A stretch of DNA of 55,453 nucleotides from Phyllobacterium phragmitis (GCF_002980495.1 NZ_PVBR01000029.1:1-55453), one strand, 5' to 3'; positions 1-8,741 are shown, counted from the stretch's first letter. Notes: generated by a model from the letters alone, not told the origin. Numbers and translations are program-made.

Positions 1-43
1 TGATCCGTTCCCATTGATCATCCCGAAGAACATCGCAATCCAT
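1..43 (-). CDS. IS5-family transposase, N-terminal fragment cut by the window edge
   Basis: Reading leftwards from the ATG at 43-41, the 14 visible codons give MDCDVLRDDQWERI. This matches the usual opening of IS5-family (IS427-like) transposases, where an [L/R]xDxQWxRI motif starts the protein. A good ribosome-binding site, GGAGG, lies 7 bases upstream (51-55). The rest of the gene is outside the window, so the catalytic DDE residues cannot be checked. The insertion-sequence end should lie between about 56 and 110, where the DNA is AT-richer, but no second terminal repeat is available to define it. Family assignment rests on a very short stretch and on recalled similarity. Confidence 0.6.
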   Translation of the reverse strand, partial: MDCDVLRDDQWERI

Positions 44-236
44 CACTGACCTCCAAAAGTCAGTGTTGAATCTGATTTGCCGGAATTTTGGAATCCCAAA
101 ACCTTAAATCGTCACTACGACCTAGAGGGACGGCTTCGCTCCGCGGCGTTTCTCTCTGCTGGTGTGATGGCAGCCTGACCCGATATAAGCCCTGAGTCCA
201 CCAGTATCCGTCCGGGGGAAGCGGATGACGGCAACA

Positions 237-1421
237 CTAGCGGCCCGCCTTTAGCGCGTCTAGCAAATCTCCCCACTCCTGCATCAGCGATACCCGCTGT
301 TTCCAATAAGTGGCACGGTTGTAGGTTCGCCGAATGGCGTTCTTGTCCTGATGCGCCAAGACCGCCTCAATTACGTCTGGATCGTAGCTGCGGGCGTTAA
401 GGATGGTACTGACAGTAACTCGGAACCCGTGGGCGGTCACTTCGTCCTTGCCGTAGCCCATACGCCGCAGCGCGGCATTCATGGCGTTCTCCGAAAGCGG
501 ACGCTTGGTCGAGCGGATTGAAGAAAAGACAAATCCGCCGTACTCAGAGAGCGGCCAGATCTCTTCCAAGACCAGAAGCGCCTGCTTCGATAGCGGCACA
601 TCGTGCGGAGCACGCATCTTCATACGCTCAGCCGGAATGTGCCAAACGGCCTTCTTTAGGTCGAACTCGTCGCGGGTCGCTCCTCGTACTTCGCCGGGGC
701 GGACACAGGTGAGGGCAAGGAACTGGAGGGCCGCTTTGATGGTCGGCCAGCCGTCGTAATCATCGATCGCCACGAGGAGCTGGCCGAATTTTCTTTCATT
801 AGTGATCGCGGCGCGGCCAGTGGCTTTCGGCGGCTGGAGAGCGCCCCGGAGGACCAGGGTCGGGTCAGTCTCGGCACGGAGAGTGACAATCGCCAGCCGA
901 AAAACACTCCCGATCACGCCGCGCAAACGCCGCGCCGTCTCTCTTCGGCCGCTCTTCTCGATCTTCTGGAGGAGCTGGAGAATTTCCGCCGCAGTGATCT
1001 CCTTGATGGGACGCTTGGCGAGCGGACTGGCCAGGTCTTCGAGGAGCCACTTGGTTTTGGTGACGGTGGCCGCCGCCTTCCGTTCCTCCATCCGCCCAAT
1101 ATATTCTTCGGCGATCAGACCAAAGGTGGTGCGCGCTTCCGTGATGGCTAAGATTTTCTCCTCCTTGCGCTTTGTGGAGGGGTTGATGCCGGCAATAAGC
1201 AGCCTTTTGGCTTCATCGCGCTTTTCTCTCGCGTTGAGAAGCGACACCAGCGGGTATTTCCCGAAGGAGAGGATATTTTCCTTCTCGAGGTAGCGATAGC
1301 GCAATTGCCAGAGCTTGGAGCCACTTTTTTGGACGAGAAGATAGAGCCCGTCGCCGTCGGAGAGACGATACGGCTTATCCTTGGGTTTGGCGTTCTTGCA
1401 GGCGAAGTCGGAGAGCGGCAT
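237..1421 (-). CDS. int: Tyrosine recombinase / P4-type integrase of a tRNA-Phe island
   Basis: 394-residue site-specific tyrosine recombinase. Residues 1-90 form the DUF4102-type arm-binding domain (MPLSDFACKNAKP start, SDGDGLYLLV), about 100-200 the core-binding SAM-like domain, and about 205-385 the catalytic domain. Catalytic residues are visible: R241 in CVRPGEVR, H331/R334 in HGFR, H357 in LAHQ, and the nucleophile Y367 in RRTYNRA. An upstream in-frame GTG/ATG would add 16 residues, but the ATG at 1421 has AGGAGG ten bases ahead and gives the family's standard N-terminus. The gene reads away from tRNA-Phe and starts about 160 bp from its 3' end, the usual arrangement for an island integrated in that tRNA. 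The protein looks intact. The island body lies to the left, outside the window. Confidence 0.93.
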   Translation of the reverse strand: MPLSDFACKNAKPKDKPYRLSDGDGLYLLVQKSGSKLWQLRYRYLEKENILSFGKYPLVSLLNAREKRDEAKRLLIAGINPSTKRKEEKILAITEARTTFGLIAEEYIGRMEERKAAATVTKTKWLLEDLASPLAKRPIKEITAAEILQLLQKIEKSGRRETARRLRGVIGSVFRLAIVTLRAETDPTLVLRGALQPPKATGRAAITNERKFGQLLVAIDDYDGWPTIKAALQFLALTCVRPGEVRGATRDEFDLKKAVWHIPAERMKMRAPHDVPLSKQALLVLEEIWPLSEYGGFVFSSIRSTKRPLSENAMNAALRRMGYGKDEVTAHGFRVTVSTILNARSYDPDVIEAVLAHQDKNAIRRTYNRATYWKQRVSLMQEWGDLLDALKAGR

Positions 1422-1582
1422 GGGTAACGGGCCTCCTGGGTAATGGGTAATGCCCGGATCGTTACCCATAAACTCATGCGTTGCAATGGTACGCAGTGGC
1501 CCGTTATGAGTAGCGAAAATCAGCTAACTCATTGATTTTTCTTGATCAAAGAGACGTCGTGAGAAACAATGGGAAGGGGCAA

Positions 1583-1658
1583 TGGTGCCCAGGGGCGGAA
1601 TCGAACCACCGACACGCGGATTTTCAATCCGCTGCTCTACCAACTGAGCTACCTGGGC
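1583..1658 (-). tRNA. tRNA-Phe (anticodon GAA)
   Basis: Read on the minus strand this is a complete 76-nt tRNA: acceptor arms GCCCAGG and CCTGGGC, discriminator A, an encoded CCA end (1583-1585), D-arm AGCTCAGTTGGTAGAGC, anticodon stem CGGAT/ATCCG around loop TGAAA with GAA, and T-arm GGTTCGATTCC. The integrase lies on its 3' side. The tRNA 3' half is therefore the likely attB/attL core, and integration has kept the gene intact. Confidence 0.97.
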
Positions 1659-1659
1659 A

Positions 1660-1980
1660 TCCCGCTTCGCTTGTCCCCCGATCCAGATCCGGTCAACCGG
1701 ATGTATCGAAGCGGCGGGGTTGGCAATCCGCCGGAAGCGCGTGGGTTATAGCACTTAATTCCAGGCTGTCCAGCACCGGAATACGAATTTCTCCATGCTT
1801 TTTCCTGCAATGCCGAACAAATCCGGCAGCAGGGTTCGCCACCGGTGAGCTGACCCGATAAATCTGGTGGAAAACACCGCAAGAATATCCAAACCGCACT
1901 AATTTCACCCCATTTCCATTCGCAATCTCCTTAAATTGACAGGAAATGCGGATGGGGATCATGGAGGGGGCAAGACAGCG
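1660..1980. other. Intergenic region: tRNA-Phe promoter, otherwise no gene
   Basis: 321 bp between tRNA-Phe (minus) and the oxidoreductase (plus). Apart from the candidate tRNA promoter at 1745-1772 I see no coding sequence with a plausible start and composition. Short open frames here are shadows with no ribosome-binding site. Confidence 0.5.
1745..1772 (-). promoter_or_regulatory. Candidate sigma-70 promoter of tRNA-Phe
   Basis: On the minus strand TGGACA (1772-1767), a 16-bp spacer and TATAAC (1750-1745) form a good -35/-10 pair pointing at tRNA-Phe, implying a leader of roughly 80 nt. No competing better pair is seen closer to the tRNA. Confidence 0.45.
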
Positions 1981-3057
1981 GTGAACACAACAGGATGGGG
2001 TATTGTCGGGACGGGCGACATCGCGCGGCGGTTCGCCTCTGATCTGGCGCTTGCCTCAGGTGCGACACTACACGCCGTTCATTCGCGCAACCCTGGCAAT
2101 GCCGAGCGCTTTCGCGCCGAAACCGGCGCGCAAAAGGCTTATCACGATCTCGACGCCTTCATGTCGGACCCGGGCATCGAAGCGGTCTATATCGCCACGC
2201 CGAATTCGCTGCATCTGGCGCAGACATTGCGGGCATTGAGAAATCGCAAGGCGGTGCTCACCGAAAAGCCCATCGCCCCATCCTTTCCGGAAGCCGATGT
2301 GATCCAGCGCGAGGCGCTGCGCCAGAAAACCTTCGTCATGGAGGCGATGTGGACGCGCTTTCTTCCCGCCGTCACGGCCGCGAAAGCACGCATCAAGGCC
2401 GGTGCCATCGGCGAAATCCGCAAGATCAGTGCCGATCTTTCCTATTACAGGCCCTATGATCCCGAAAGCAGGTTTTTTTCACGGGCGCTGGGCGGCGGCG
2501 CCGCGCTCGATCTCGGCGTCTATCCGGTATCGCTGGCGATGTATTTCCTCGGTGAGCCGGAGAAGGTTTCCGGCCGCTGGTTCAGTGCGAAAAACGGTGT
2601 CGACATGCGCACCGAGATCACCCTGCACTATGCCTCGGCCGATGCGGAACTCTCCTGCGGCTTCGACCGGAACGGAGCGAATCATTTCCTCATCGAAGGC
2701 AGCGCCGGCGCGCTTCGCCTGGACGCGCCTTTCCTGAAAGCCCAGCACCTCACGCTCTATTCTCCCGCGGCCATGAAATCTTCGCTCTTCGGGCCATCTC
2801 CACAGGGTGACGGGCTGGCGACGAAGCTGCTCTCCCGCCTGCCTGCCCCCTTGCCACGGCTCTGGGGGCGCCAGATTGAGCATCATCCCTTCGAGGGCAA
2901 TGGGCTGCAGTTCCAGGCGATGGCCGTCATGGACGCGCTGCGCGCCGGTGAGACACGATCTGCGATCATGCCGCTGCACGAAAGCGTCGCGGTGTTGCGC
3001 GCCATCGGCATCGTGCTCTCACGCTCCCCTATCACGGAAGCCGAGCCGGCTGTGTAA
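1981..3057 (+). CDS. Gfo/Idh/MocA-family NAD(P)-dependent oxidoreductase
   Basis: 358-residue cytoplasmic dehydrogenase of the Gfo/Idh/MocA family. The N-terminal Rossmann fold shows WGIVGTGDIARRF (GxGxxA dinucleotide motif, residues 5-17) and the diagnostic catalytic lysine in LTEKPIAPS near residue 92. The C-terminal half is the substrate-binding alpha/beta domain. These enzymes oxidise or reduce sugars, inositols or trans-dihydrodiols; the substrate cannot be told here. I prefer the GTG at 1981 (GGAGGGGG ten bases upstream, protein beginning at the Rossmann strand) over the TTG at 1936, which would add 15 low-complexity residues. It converges on, and overlaps by 26 bp, another member of the same family on the other strand. 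Confidence 0.85.
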   Translation: MNTTGWGIVGTGDIARRFASDLALASGATLHAVHSRNPGNAERFRAETGAQKAYHDLDAFMSDPGIEAVYIATPNSLHLAQTLRALRNRKAVLTEKPIAPSFPEADVIQREALRQKTFVMEAMWTRFLPAVTAAKARIKAGAIGEIRKISADLSYYRPYDPESRFFSRALGGGAALDLGVYPVSLAMYFLGEPEKVSGRWFSAKNGVDMRTEITLHYASADAELSCGFDRNGANHFLIEGSAGALRLDAPFLKAQHLTLYSPAAMKSSLFGPSPQGDGLATKLLSRLPAPLPRLWGRQIEHHPFEGNGLQFQAMAVMDALRAGETRSAIMPLHESVAVLRAIGIVLSRSPITEAEPAV

Positions 3058-4198
3058 AGCTGCTGCGTAGTACATAAGGCTGCGGCAGATCATGCGCATT
3101 GTTGAGCGCCAGCGCGAGTTCGGTCACATGCAGGGCGACATCGCCTGAAAAGAAAGCCGGAATCCCGCTTCCGACCGATCTGGCCTGCGCGGCGATCCCG
3201 GCGGCAAAATCGATGCGCGAGGGAAATGCCGGCAAGGCGCCTTCGGCCTGGAACCCCTTATAGGACAAGCGCCGCCCCGGCGTCGGCTTCCACGGCAGGG
3301 CTCGCTTCACCTTGCCCTCGAGCCAATCGGCCATCCGCATCTTCAACTGCTTTCCCTCGGCGAGCCTTTCCAGATGAACGGCGGAACGGTTGTCCCAGAG
3401 ATCGCGCACCGTGATCGATCCGCCGTCGCCCAGGATGGTGAAGGACCGGTCCCGCGGCGCGGCAAGGCCACAGGTCAGCCGGGCGATCACACCAGAGCGG
3501 AATTGAATGCAGCCGACCGAAAAGTCCGGGGCCATGGCGATCTCCTCCGTCCCCGGCCCCTTGTCGGGAAAGGTGACGGCGGAAAAGGCGGTGAGGCTTG
3601 TGGCCGGGCCAAACAGCGAAACCAGCCAGGAGAGCCCATAGCCTGCATGTTCAAGCGTACAGCCTATCTCGAATTCGTGCAGGCCGGGCCAGCGCGCGCC
3701 GGACCGGGAACGCCACGTCTTCCATTTCCCCCTGAAAACGGCGCCGTCTTCCATCTGGGCATAAACAAGGCGCGGCGTGCCGATCGACCGCTCAGCCAGT
3801 GCCTTCCTGACAAGCCTGTTGGCATCGCTGAGCGCATTGGCCGGTGCGGTTGAAAGAATCAAGCGGCGGCGCGATGCCAGTTCCACCAGTTCCTGCGCCT
3901 CCTCGAAGCGCATCGCCAAGGGCTTTTCGCAATAGACATGCTTGCCCACTTCGAGCGCCCGTTTCGATATCTCATAATGACTTTCCGGCGTCGTCAGGTT
4001 GACGACGATGGCAATTTCGGGATCGGCCAGAATTGCGTCGATATCGGCATAGGCCCGGACGTCATAAAAGGCGCAGAACCGCTTCAGCCGTTCGGGGTCG
4101 CGGTCATAGACGCCGGAGAGCGTTAGCGACGGATGGTTCGGCAGGGTCGTCATATAGTAATCAGCGACAAACCCGGTGCCGACAATGGCGATCTTCAT
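3032..4198 (-). CDS. Gfo/Idh/MocA-family oxidoreductase, second copy
   Basis: 388-residue oxidoreductase. MKIAIVGTGFVADYY opens the Rossmann domain, VYCEKPLAM near residue 95 carries the catalytic lysine, and the C-terminal alpha/beta domain follows. The ATG at 4198 has GAGGGG eight to nine bases upstream; the longer open frame to 4258 adds 20 residues ahead of the nucleotide-binding strand and is unlikely. The two neighbouring family members are only distantly alike and converge tail to tail, so this is not a simple tandem duplication. A link to sugar-envelope metabolism is possible, but nothing adjacent names the substrate. The region downstream of its start (towards 4510) is a repeat element, not a gene. 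Confidence 0.85.
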   Translation of the reverse strand: MKIAIVGTGFVADYYMTTLPNHPSLTLSGVYDRDPERLKRFCAFYDVRAYADIDAILADPEIAIVVNLTTPESHYEISKRALEVGKHVYCEKPLAMRFEEAQELVELASRRRLILSTAPANALSDANRLVRKALAERSIGTPRLVYAQMEDGAVFRGKWKTWRSRSGARWPGLHEFEIGCTLEHAGYGLSWLVSLFGPATSLTAFSAVTFPDKGPGTEEIAMAPDFSVGCIQFRSGVIARLTCGLAAPRDRSFTILGDGGSITVRDLWDNRSAVHLERLAEGKQLKMRMADWLEGKVKRALPWKPTPGRRLSYKGFQAEGALPAFPSRIDFAAGIAAQARSVGSGIPAFFSGDVALHVTELALALNNAHDLPQPYVLRSSFTQPARLP

Positions 4199-4288
4199 GA
4201 TGTCATTCCCCTCATGGGGTTTTCCCACCAACGCCCGCTTCCCGCAAGGTTTTAGCAAAATTAGGATGAATGAAGCGTGAAAGACGCT

Positions 4289-4510
4289 TTATAGCAGTTC
4301 AATTTCAAGTGGAAGCGATGCGCTCAGGCATTCTTCAATCTTTATGGTAGCAACCATATTCCAACCGTAGCAACAGCGGCACCGTCGAGCATGGATTCCT
4401 GTGACAAGCACAGGCCCGGGCACGGGAATTCATGCCTCACCATCTCCACATTCCGACGGTGCAGAATGATGTAAGGATGGGCGGCTCCATCAAATTGGGA
4501 ACGGCTTTAG
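4289..4510. repeat. Dispersed palindromic intergenic element, short copy
   Basis: About 222 bp that align along almost their full length with the element at 17840-18165. Shared blocks include GGAAGCGATGCG, AGGCATTCTTCAATCTT, CCGTAGCAACAGCGGCA, GCATGGATTCCTGTGAC, CGACGGTGCAGAATG and TCCATCAAA, each with a few substitutions. The ends are a degraded inverted repeat (ATAGCAGTTC near 4291 and GGAACGGCTTTAG ending at 4510). This copy lacks the roughly 100-bp centre present in the other. Its right end overlaps the TAA stop codon of yacG (4507-4509). There is no coding capacity. Confidence 0.8.
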
Positions 4511-4734
4511 CTTTCGCCATCATCCGAATCGTCGCTGTCATCGGCCGATTCCACCGCCGGGATGACATAAGCGCCTGAAAGCCAGCGGTTGAGGTCGATA
4601 TTGCGGCAGCGCCGCGAGCAGAACGGATAATCCTCGCGGCTCGACGGCTTGCGGCATTCCGGGCATGGCCGGGGTGGGCGCAAGGGCGTCACCTTCGCGC
4701 CGGGTGCTGCCGATATGTCTTTCTTGCCGCTCAT
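4507..4734 (-). CDS. yacG: DNA gyrase inhibitor YacG (zinc-binding)
   Basis: 75 residues with the four zinc ligands of the YacG family: CPEC near residue 24 and FCSRRC near residue 38, followed by the conserved [13 protein letters not shown] segment. YacG binds the GyrB C-terminal region and blocks DNA binding by gyrase in E. coli. The tail is acidic and serine-rich ([11 protein letters not shown]). It lies 24 bp downstream of maf on the same strand, as in many Hyphomicrobiales, and is probably co-transcribed with maf. Its stop codon falls inside the end of a repeat element, so the acidic C-terminus may have been remodelled by that insertion. Confidence 0.93.
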   Translation of the reverse strand: MSGKKDISAAPGAKVTPLRPPRPCPECRKPSSREDYPFCSRRCRNIDLNRWLSGAYVIPAVESADDSDDSDDGES

Positions 4735-4758
4735 AGCCGAATCTTCAATGCCAAATCT

Positions 4759-5385
4759 TCAATGCTTGCCGGATGTCCATGCGCCGTAGACCTGATAGCC
4801 CTCGCCGGTCAAAAGGCTGACCGTCTCGTGCAGGGGAAGCCCGACGACATTCGTATAGGAACCGACGAGCTTGACGACGAAGCTTCCGGCAAAGCCCTGT
4901 ATGGCATAGCCGCCTGCCTTGCCGCGCCATTCGCCCGAAGCAAGGTAGCTGTCGAGCTGCTCGCGGGTCAATCGCTCGAAGCGCACGCGGCTTTCGACCA
5001 GCGTCTGCCGCACGCGGCCTTTCGGCGTGACGAGGCAGATCCCGGTGAAAACCTTGTGCGATCGGCCCGAGAGAAGGCGCAGGCATTCCCTCGCCTCGTC
5101 CTGGATTTCGGCTTTCGGCAGGATGCGCCGTCCCACCGCGACAACCGTATCGGCAGCCAGGATATAGCCCCCGGCAAGTTTCTCGTCGGTTTTCAGGCTC
5201 TCGGATGCCTTTTCCGCCTTTTCGCGCGACAGTCGGCGCGCCAGCGAGCGCGGATGCTCGCCGCGAAGCGGCGTCTCGTCGATATCGGTCGGATGAAGAT
5301 GATCCGGTTCGATGCCCGCCTGCCCCAAAAGCTCGATCCGGCGTGGGGAACCGGAAGCAAGAACAAGCTTTTTCTGAGCGCTCAT
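4759..5385 (-). CDS. maf: Maf-like nucleoside triphosphate pyrophosphatase
   Basis: 208 residues. The N-terminal [16 protein letters not shown] is the Maf signature (residues 9-24), followed by the conserved aspartate in ILAADTVV and [15 protein letters not shown] near residue 155. Maf proteins hydrolyse non-canonical or modified dNTPs/NTPs to monophosphates in the cytosol and may act at cell division. Length is normal. It sits between infA and yacG. The upstream 140 bp contain two palindromic repeats rather than a clear promoter, so transcription may come from infA or start within that region. Confidence 0.95.
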   Translation of the reverse strand: MSAQKKLVLASGSPRRIELLGQAGIEPDHLHPTDIDETPLRGEHPRSLARRLSREKAEKASESLKTDEKLAGGYILAADTVVAVGRRILPKAEIQDEARECLRLLSGRSHKVFTGICLVTPKGRVRQTLVESRVRFERLTREQLDSYLASGEWRGKAGGYAIQGFAGSFVVKLVGSYTNVVGLPLHETVSLLTGEGYQVYGAWTSGKH

Positions 5386-5397
5386 GAAAAGGCGTCC

Positions 5398-5443
5398 CTT
5401 CTAGAGCGCCGCACGTCCAATTGGACGCGCAAAGGACACTCTA
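5398..5443. repeat. Small palindromic element bounded by TAGAG / CTCTA
   Basis: About 46 bp between maf and infA. The ends read CTAGAGCG and CACTCTAA (inverted) and the centre contains the perfect 14-bp palindrome CGTCCAATTGGACG (5414-5427). It resembles the small TAGAGC...GCTCTA palindromes scattered between genes in rhizobia (recalled, not searched). On RNA it would form a hairpin downstream of infA. Confidence 0.55.
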
Positions 5444-5456
5444 ACAGTTTATAATG

Positions 5457-5503
5457 CTGCATAATTTTATCCTTAAATCGATTCCGATTAAGGAATTCTG
5501 CAG
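5457..5503. repeat. Large imperfect palindrome downstream of infA
   Basis: The arms CTGCATAATT...CCTTAA and TTAAGG...AATTCTGCAG pair over about 20 bp with a 4-base bulge, around a core ATCGATTCCGAT. It starts about 21 bp beyond the infA stop and reads as a strong hairpin on either strand. There is no run of T after it, so it is a poor terminator but could protect the infA mRNA 3' end. I believe the same palindrome recurs in rhizobial intergenic regions; only this copy is in the window. Confidence 0.6.
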
Positions 5504-5523
5504 TAGAACGGACGAAAAACGGA

Positions 5524-5742
5524 CTATTTGAAACGGTAGGTGATGCGCCCTTTGGTCAGGTCGTAAGGCGTCATCTCGACAAGCACCTTGTCGCCGGCCA
5601 GAACGCGAATGCGGTTCTTGCGCATGCGGCCTGCGGTGTGGGCAATGATTTCGTGTTCGTTTTCGAGCTTCACCCGAAACATCGCGTTGGGCAGCAGCTC
5701 CGTCACGACACCGGGAAATTCGAGGACTTCTTCTTTCGCCAT
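5524..5742 (-). CDS. infA: Translation initiation factor IF-1
   Basis: 72 residues, exactly the normal IF-1 length, starting [20 protein letters not shown] and ending [15 protein letters not shown], the typical alphaproteobacterial form. It is an OB-fold protein that sits in the ribosomal A site and works with IF-2 and IF-3 in initiation. The open frame runs 27 codons further upstream, but the ATG at 5742 is the universal start. It is followed by two palindromes rather than a classical terminator. It belongs to the minus-strand run that begins with murA. Confidence 0.98.
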   Translation of the reverse strand: MAKEEVLEFPGVVTELLPNAMFRVKLENEHEIIAHTAGRMRKNRIRVLAGDKVLVEMTPYDLTKGRITYRFK

Positions 5743-5856
5743 ACGTATCCTGTTTCTTCTCTTGGCCGCTCCGCTCATGCGGACGGTCCGAATTTGCGCG
5801 GAACCTATATGATTAAAGTTCATTTGTGAACAACGTAATCGGCCTAAAGCTGTAAG

Positions 5857-6366
5857 CTATTTTATACCGAAGCGCTCGGCGATGCGGCGTTTGAGACGTT
5901 CGCGCACATCACGGTAGGCATTGAGTATCTGTTCGCGGGTTCCCCGCACCAATGTCGGGTCGGGCATCGGCCAATATTCCACATCAACGGAAAAGCCGCG
6001 CATGCGTTCCAGAACCGTGTGATGGGCGAGCGGCGTAAGCGTCACCACCAGATCGAAATAACCGTCACCCAACTCCTCCAGCCCCTTCGGCTGGCGCTCG
6101 TCGAGCGAAAGCCCCTCCTCTTCCAGGACGGCATCGACGAAGGGATCGCGCTCGCCGCGCTTGACACCGGCCGACGCCAGATAGACCTGCCTGCCAAGCA
6201 TATGCCGGGCGAAACATTCGGCCATCGGGGAGCGGATCGCATTCATTCCGCAGACGAACAGGATGGAAGACGGCGCGGCACGCGGATCGGACGACGCGGC
6301 GACCGCCCCTGAATCATCCGTCTTTTCCGCCCCGTGCCCCGCCAAATCCGTGTTCACCCCCGCCAA
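5857..6366 (-). CDS. Low-molecular-weight phosphotyrosine-phosphatase-like / arsenate-reductase-like protein
   Basis: 169 residues. After a variable 32-residue head, [10 protein letters not shown] carries the LMW-phosphatase P-loop C39-x5-R45-S, and PMPDPT near residue 134 supplies the general-acid aspartate (D136). The class dephosphorylates protein tyrosine or, in relatives, reduces arsenate. Here the position between hisD and infA is a conserved Hyphomicrobiales arrangement and says nothing about arsenic. It overlaps the upstream UPF0262 gene by 13 bp, so the two are translationally coupled. Alternative starts inside the head are possible. Substrate unknown. Confidence 0.85.
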   Translation of the reverse strand: MAGVNTDLAGHGAEKTDDSGAVAASSDPRAAPSSILFVCGMNAIRSPMAECFARHMLGRQVYLASAGVKRGERDPFVDAVLEEEGLSLDERQPKGLEELGDGYFDLVVTLTPLAHHTVLERMRGFSVDVEYWPMPDPTLVRGTREQILNAYRDVRERLKRRIAERFGIK

Positions 6367-6833
6367 TGCAGCACGCAGACAAGCGTAAAGAGGCGGCGTG
6401 CCGTGTTGAAATCCACCTCGATCTTGCCGCCGAGCCGCTCCTTCAACGTCTGGGAACCTTCATTGTGCAGCCCCCGCCGCCCCATGTCGATCGCCTCGAT
6501 CTTGCTCGGCGTTGAGGAACGGATGGCTTCATAATAGCTTTCGCAGATCATGAAATAATCCTTCACCACCCGCCGGAACGGGGCAAGCGACAGGATATGC
6601 ATCGCGACATCCTCGCCGTTTTCGCGCGCGATGGCAAAAATCAGCCGCGATTCGACAAGCGAGAGTTTCAGCCGGTAAGGGCCCCCGGCCTTGTCGCCGA
6701 CGGGATAAAAGCTGTTTTCCTCGATGAGATCGAAGATGGCGACGGCGCGTTCATGTTCGACATCCGGTGTGGAACGTCCGATGGATTCGTCCAGTATGAC
6801 GTCGATCAGCCTGTTGTCGCCGCCGGATGCCAT
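6354..6833 (-). CDS. UPF0262 family protein
   Basis: 159-residue conserved alphaproteobacterial protein of unknown function (UPF0262). Recognised from [20 protein letters not shown] at the N-terminus, [16 protein letters not shown] in the middle and the ending [17 protein letters not shown]. No signal peptide or membrane segment. It lies 7 bp downstream of hisD and overlaps the phosphatase gene. The length matches the family. Confidence 0.92.
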   Translation of the reverse strand: MASGGDNRLIDVILDESIGRSTPDVEHERAVAIFDLIEENSFYPVGDKAGGPYRLKLSLVESRLIFAIARENGEDVAMHILSLAPFRRVVKDYFMICESYYEAIRSSTPSKIEAIDMGRRGLHNEGSQTLKERLGGKIEVDFNTARRLFTLVCVLHWRG

Positions 6834-6840
6834 GGCTGCC

Positions 6841-8133
6841 CTACAAATTCAATCTTATGGCGACCGAACGCCCATGCGCATCCAACCCCTCGACGCGAGC
6901 AAGCTCGATGGCCGCGGGACCGAGCGCGCGCAACTGGTCCGGCCCGAGCTTCAGGATCGAGGTGCGCTTGACGTAATCGAGCACCGAGAGTCCGGAGGAG
7001 AAACGCGCCGAGCGTGCGGTCGGCAGGACGTGGTTCGATCCGCCGACATAGTCGCCGATCACCTCCGGCGTATATTTGCCGAGGAAGATCGCGCCCGCGT
7101 TGCGGATTTTCGGCAGCAACGCTTCCGGATCCGCAACGGCAAGCTCCAGATGCTCGGCGGCGATGCGGTTGATCAGCGGCAAACCCGCCTCGAAATCCTT
7201 GACCAGCAGCACCGCGCCGAAATCCCGCCAGCTTGCCGATGCCGTTTCTGCGCGGGGCAGCGAGCGCAACTGGCGCTCGACGGCTTCCTCGACGGAGCGC
7301 GCAAAATCTTCGTCATCGGCCATCAGGATCGATTGGGCGGCAGCGTCGTGCTCGGCCTGCGCCAGAAGATCGGCGGCGATCCAGTCGGGATCATTATCCC
7401 TGTCGGCGACGACCAGAACCTCCGAAGGACCGGCGATCATATCGATGCCGACGGTGCCGAACACCAGCCGCTTCGCCGCCGCCACATAGGCGTTGCCCGG
7501 CCCGACGATCTTGACCACGGGATTGATCGTCTCGGTGCCATAGGCAAGGGCGGCGATCGCCTGCGCCCCGCCGACCCGGTAGATTTCGGAAACACCAGCC
7601 AGGCGGGCGGCCACCAGCACCAGCGGATTGAGTACGCCATCGGGCGCGGGCACGACCATGACGATGCGCTCCACGCCGGCGACCTGCGCCGGCACCGCAT
7701 TCATCAGCACCGAGCTCGGATAGCTGGCGGTGCCGCCCGGCACATAGAGGCCGACGGATTCGATCGCCGTCCAGCGGGAACCGAGCTCGACGCCCAGCGC
7801 ATCGGCATAGCGGTCGTCTTCAGGCATTTGCCGGCTGTGATGTGAGCGGATACGGTCGCGCGCCAGTTCCAGCGCCTCGACGGTCGCCCGCGGCGCGGCG
7901 GCGACTGCCGCGTCGATTTCGGCCTTGGTCACGGCGATCCCGGTCTTTTCCAGATCGATCCGGTCGAAGCGCCTGGAATATTCGATCAGCGCCTTGTCGC
8001 CATCCCTGCGCACGCCATCGATGATCTCGCGCGCCGCACGGTCGACATCGTCCGAAACCTCGCGCTTGCCAGCGAGAAAGGCGGCGAATTTCGCCTCGAA
8101 ATCATCATCGCTTTGTCTGAGCGTCAGTGCCAC
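6841..8133 (-). CDS. hisD: Histidinol dehydrogenase
   Basis: 430-residue zinc enzyme catalysing the last two steps of histidine synthesis (L-histidinol to L-histidine, 2 NAD+). Visible family motifs are [38 protein letters not shown], the zinc-binding AQAEHD (Gln and His), the catalytic pair in RIAAEHLE, and GGSNHVLPT near the C-terminus. I choose the GTG at 8133, with AAGGA eight bases upstream, giving the normal 430 residues starting V/M-A-L-T-L-R-Q. The ATG at 8178 would overlap the DUF2948 gene. It sits in the murA-to-infA run and is not in a his operon, as is usual for this group. Confidence 0.97.
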   Translation of the reverse strand: MALTLRQSDDDFEAKFAAFLAGKREVSDDVDRAAREIIDGVRRDGDKALIEYSRRFDRIDLEKTGIAVTKAEIDAAVAAAPRATVEALELARDRIRSHHSRQMPEDDRYADALGVELGSRWTAIESVGLYVPGGTASYPSSVLMNAVPAQVAGVERIVMVVPAPDGVLNPLVLVAARLAGVSEIYRVGGAQAIAALAYGTETINPVVKIVGPGNAYVAAAKRLVFGTVGIDMIAGPSEVLVVADRDNDPDWIAADLLAQAEHDAAAQSILMADDEDFARSVEEAVERQLRSLPRAETASASWRDFGAVLLVKDFEAGLPLINRIAAEHLELAVADPEALLPKIRNAGAIFLGKYTPEVIGDYVGGSNHVLPTARSARFSSGLSVLDYVKRTSILKLGPDQLRALGPAAIELARVEGLDAHGRSVAIRLNL

Positions 8134-8167
8134 GCCGCAAATCCTTAAATCTTGCAAGTTCCAGTAT

Positions 8168-8617
8168 TCAGGCATCATGCTCGGGCTTGGAGCGCGCTTC
8201 CCATGCCGGGCCGAGATCGGTCAGCTTGGCCTCGATGCATTCGACATCCAGCCGGATGGCGGCATTGCCCGAAAAGGTGAATTCCACGACGCCGGCCGGC
8301 GCATCGCCCGGCAGGAAACGAACCGCCAAAAGCGAAAGCACGTCGTCCTTGCGGCTGCGGTCGATACCGCTCGCCTTGACGGCAGTGACACAGTCGAAAT
8401 GCAGCACCGAACGCCGCCGCTCCAGGGTACGTTTGCCGAAACCGCCTGTTTCAGCGCGTTCCCAGACGAAACGGTTGGCCGCCACAACGAAGCGCTTCTC
8501 CCGCGGCAAATAATCAAGATCACTCACCTTCAGGACCGCATCCTGCAGATGGGCCGAGATGATCTGCAAATCCCCGTCGTCGAGCGCCACAAGCTTGAGC
8601 ATTTCCATTGGGTACAT
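8168..8617 (-). CDS. DUF2948 family protein
   Basis: 149-residue conserved protein of unknown function found between murA and hisD in Hyphomicrobiales. Recognised from LKLVALDDGDLQIISAHLQD near the start and the pattern KRFVVAANRFVWER, followed by RRRSVLHFD. Soluble, without a signal peptide. Three in-frame ATGs (8617, 8608, 8602) are possible starts; none has a strong ribosome-binding site, and the longest is listed. Separated from hisD by 34 bp. Confidence 0.88.
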   Translation of the reverse strand: MYPMEMLKLVALDDGDLQIISAHLQDAVLKVSDLDYLPREKRFVVAANRFVWERAETGGFGKRTLERRRSVLHFDCVTAVKASGIDRSRKDDVLSLLAVRFLPGDAPAGVVEFTFSGNAAIRLDVECIEAKLTDLGPAWEARSKPEHDA

Positions 8618-8741
8618 CCATGAAACAGCAGACGCCCTTCTGTTAGGACGTCCGCAGGCTCAGCGCAACAGCGCATCGGCCCGAAAACCGCAATCGATTT
8701 TCGGGCCGATGCACCGATTCAATCATTGACAGCAGAAGAAA

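Noticed and set aside
1936-1980. TTG start for the first oxidoreductase, adding 15 residues
   Set aside because: The added residues are low complexity and lie ahead of the Rossmann strand; the GTG at 1981 has a good ribosome-binding site.
5857-6366. Arsenate resistance gene
   Set aside because: The P-loop is that of the general LMW phosphatase family and the gene is a fixed member of the hisD-infA neighbourhood, with no ars genes nearby.
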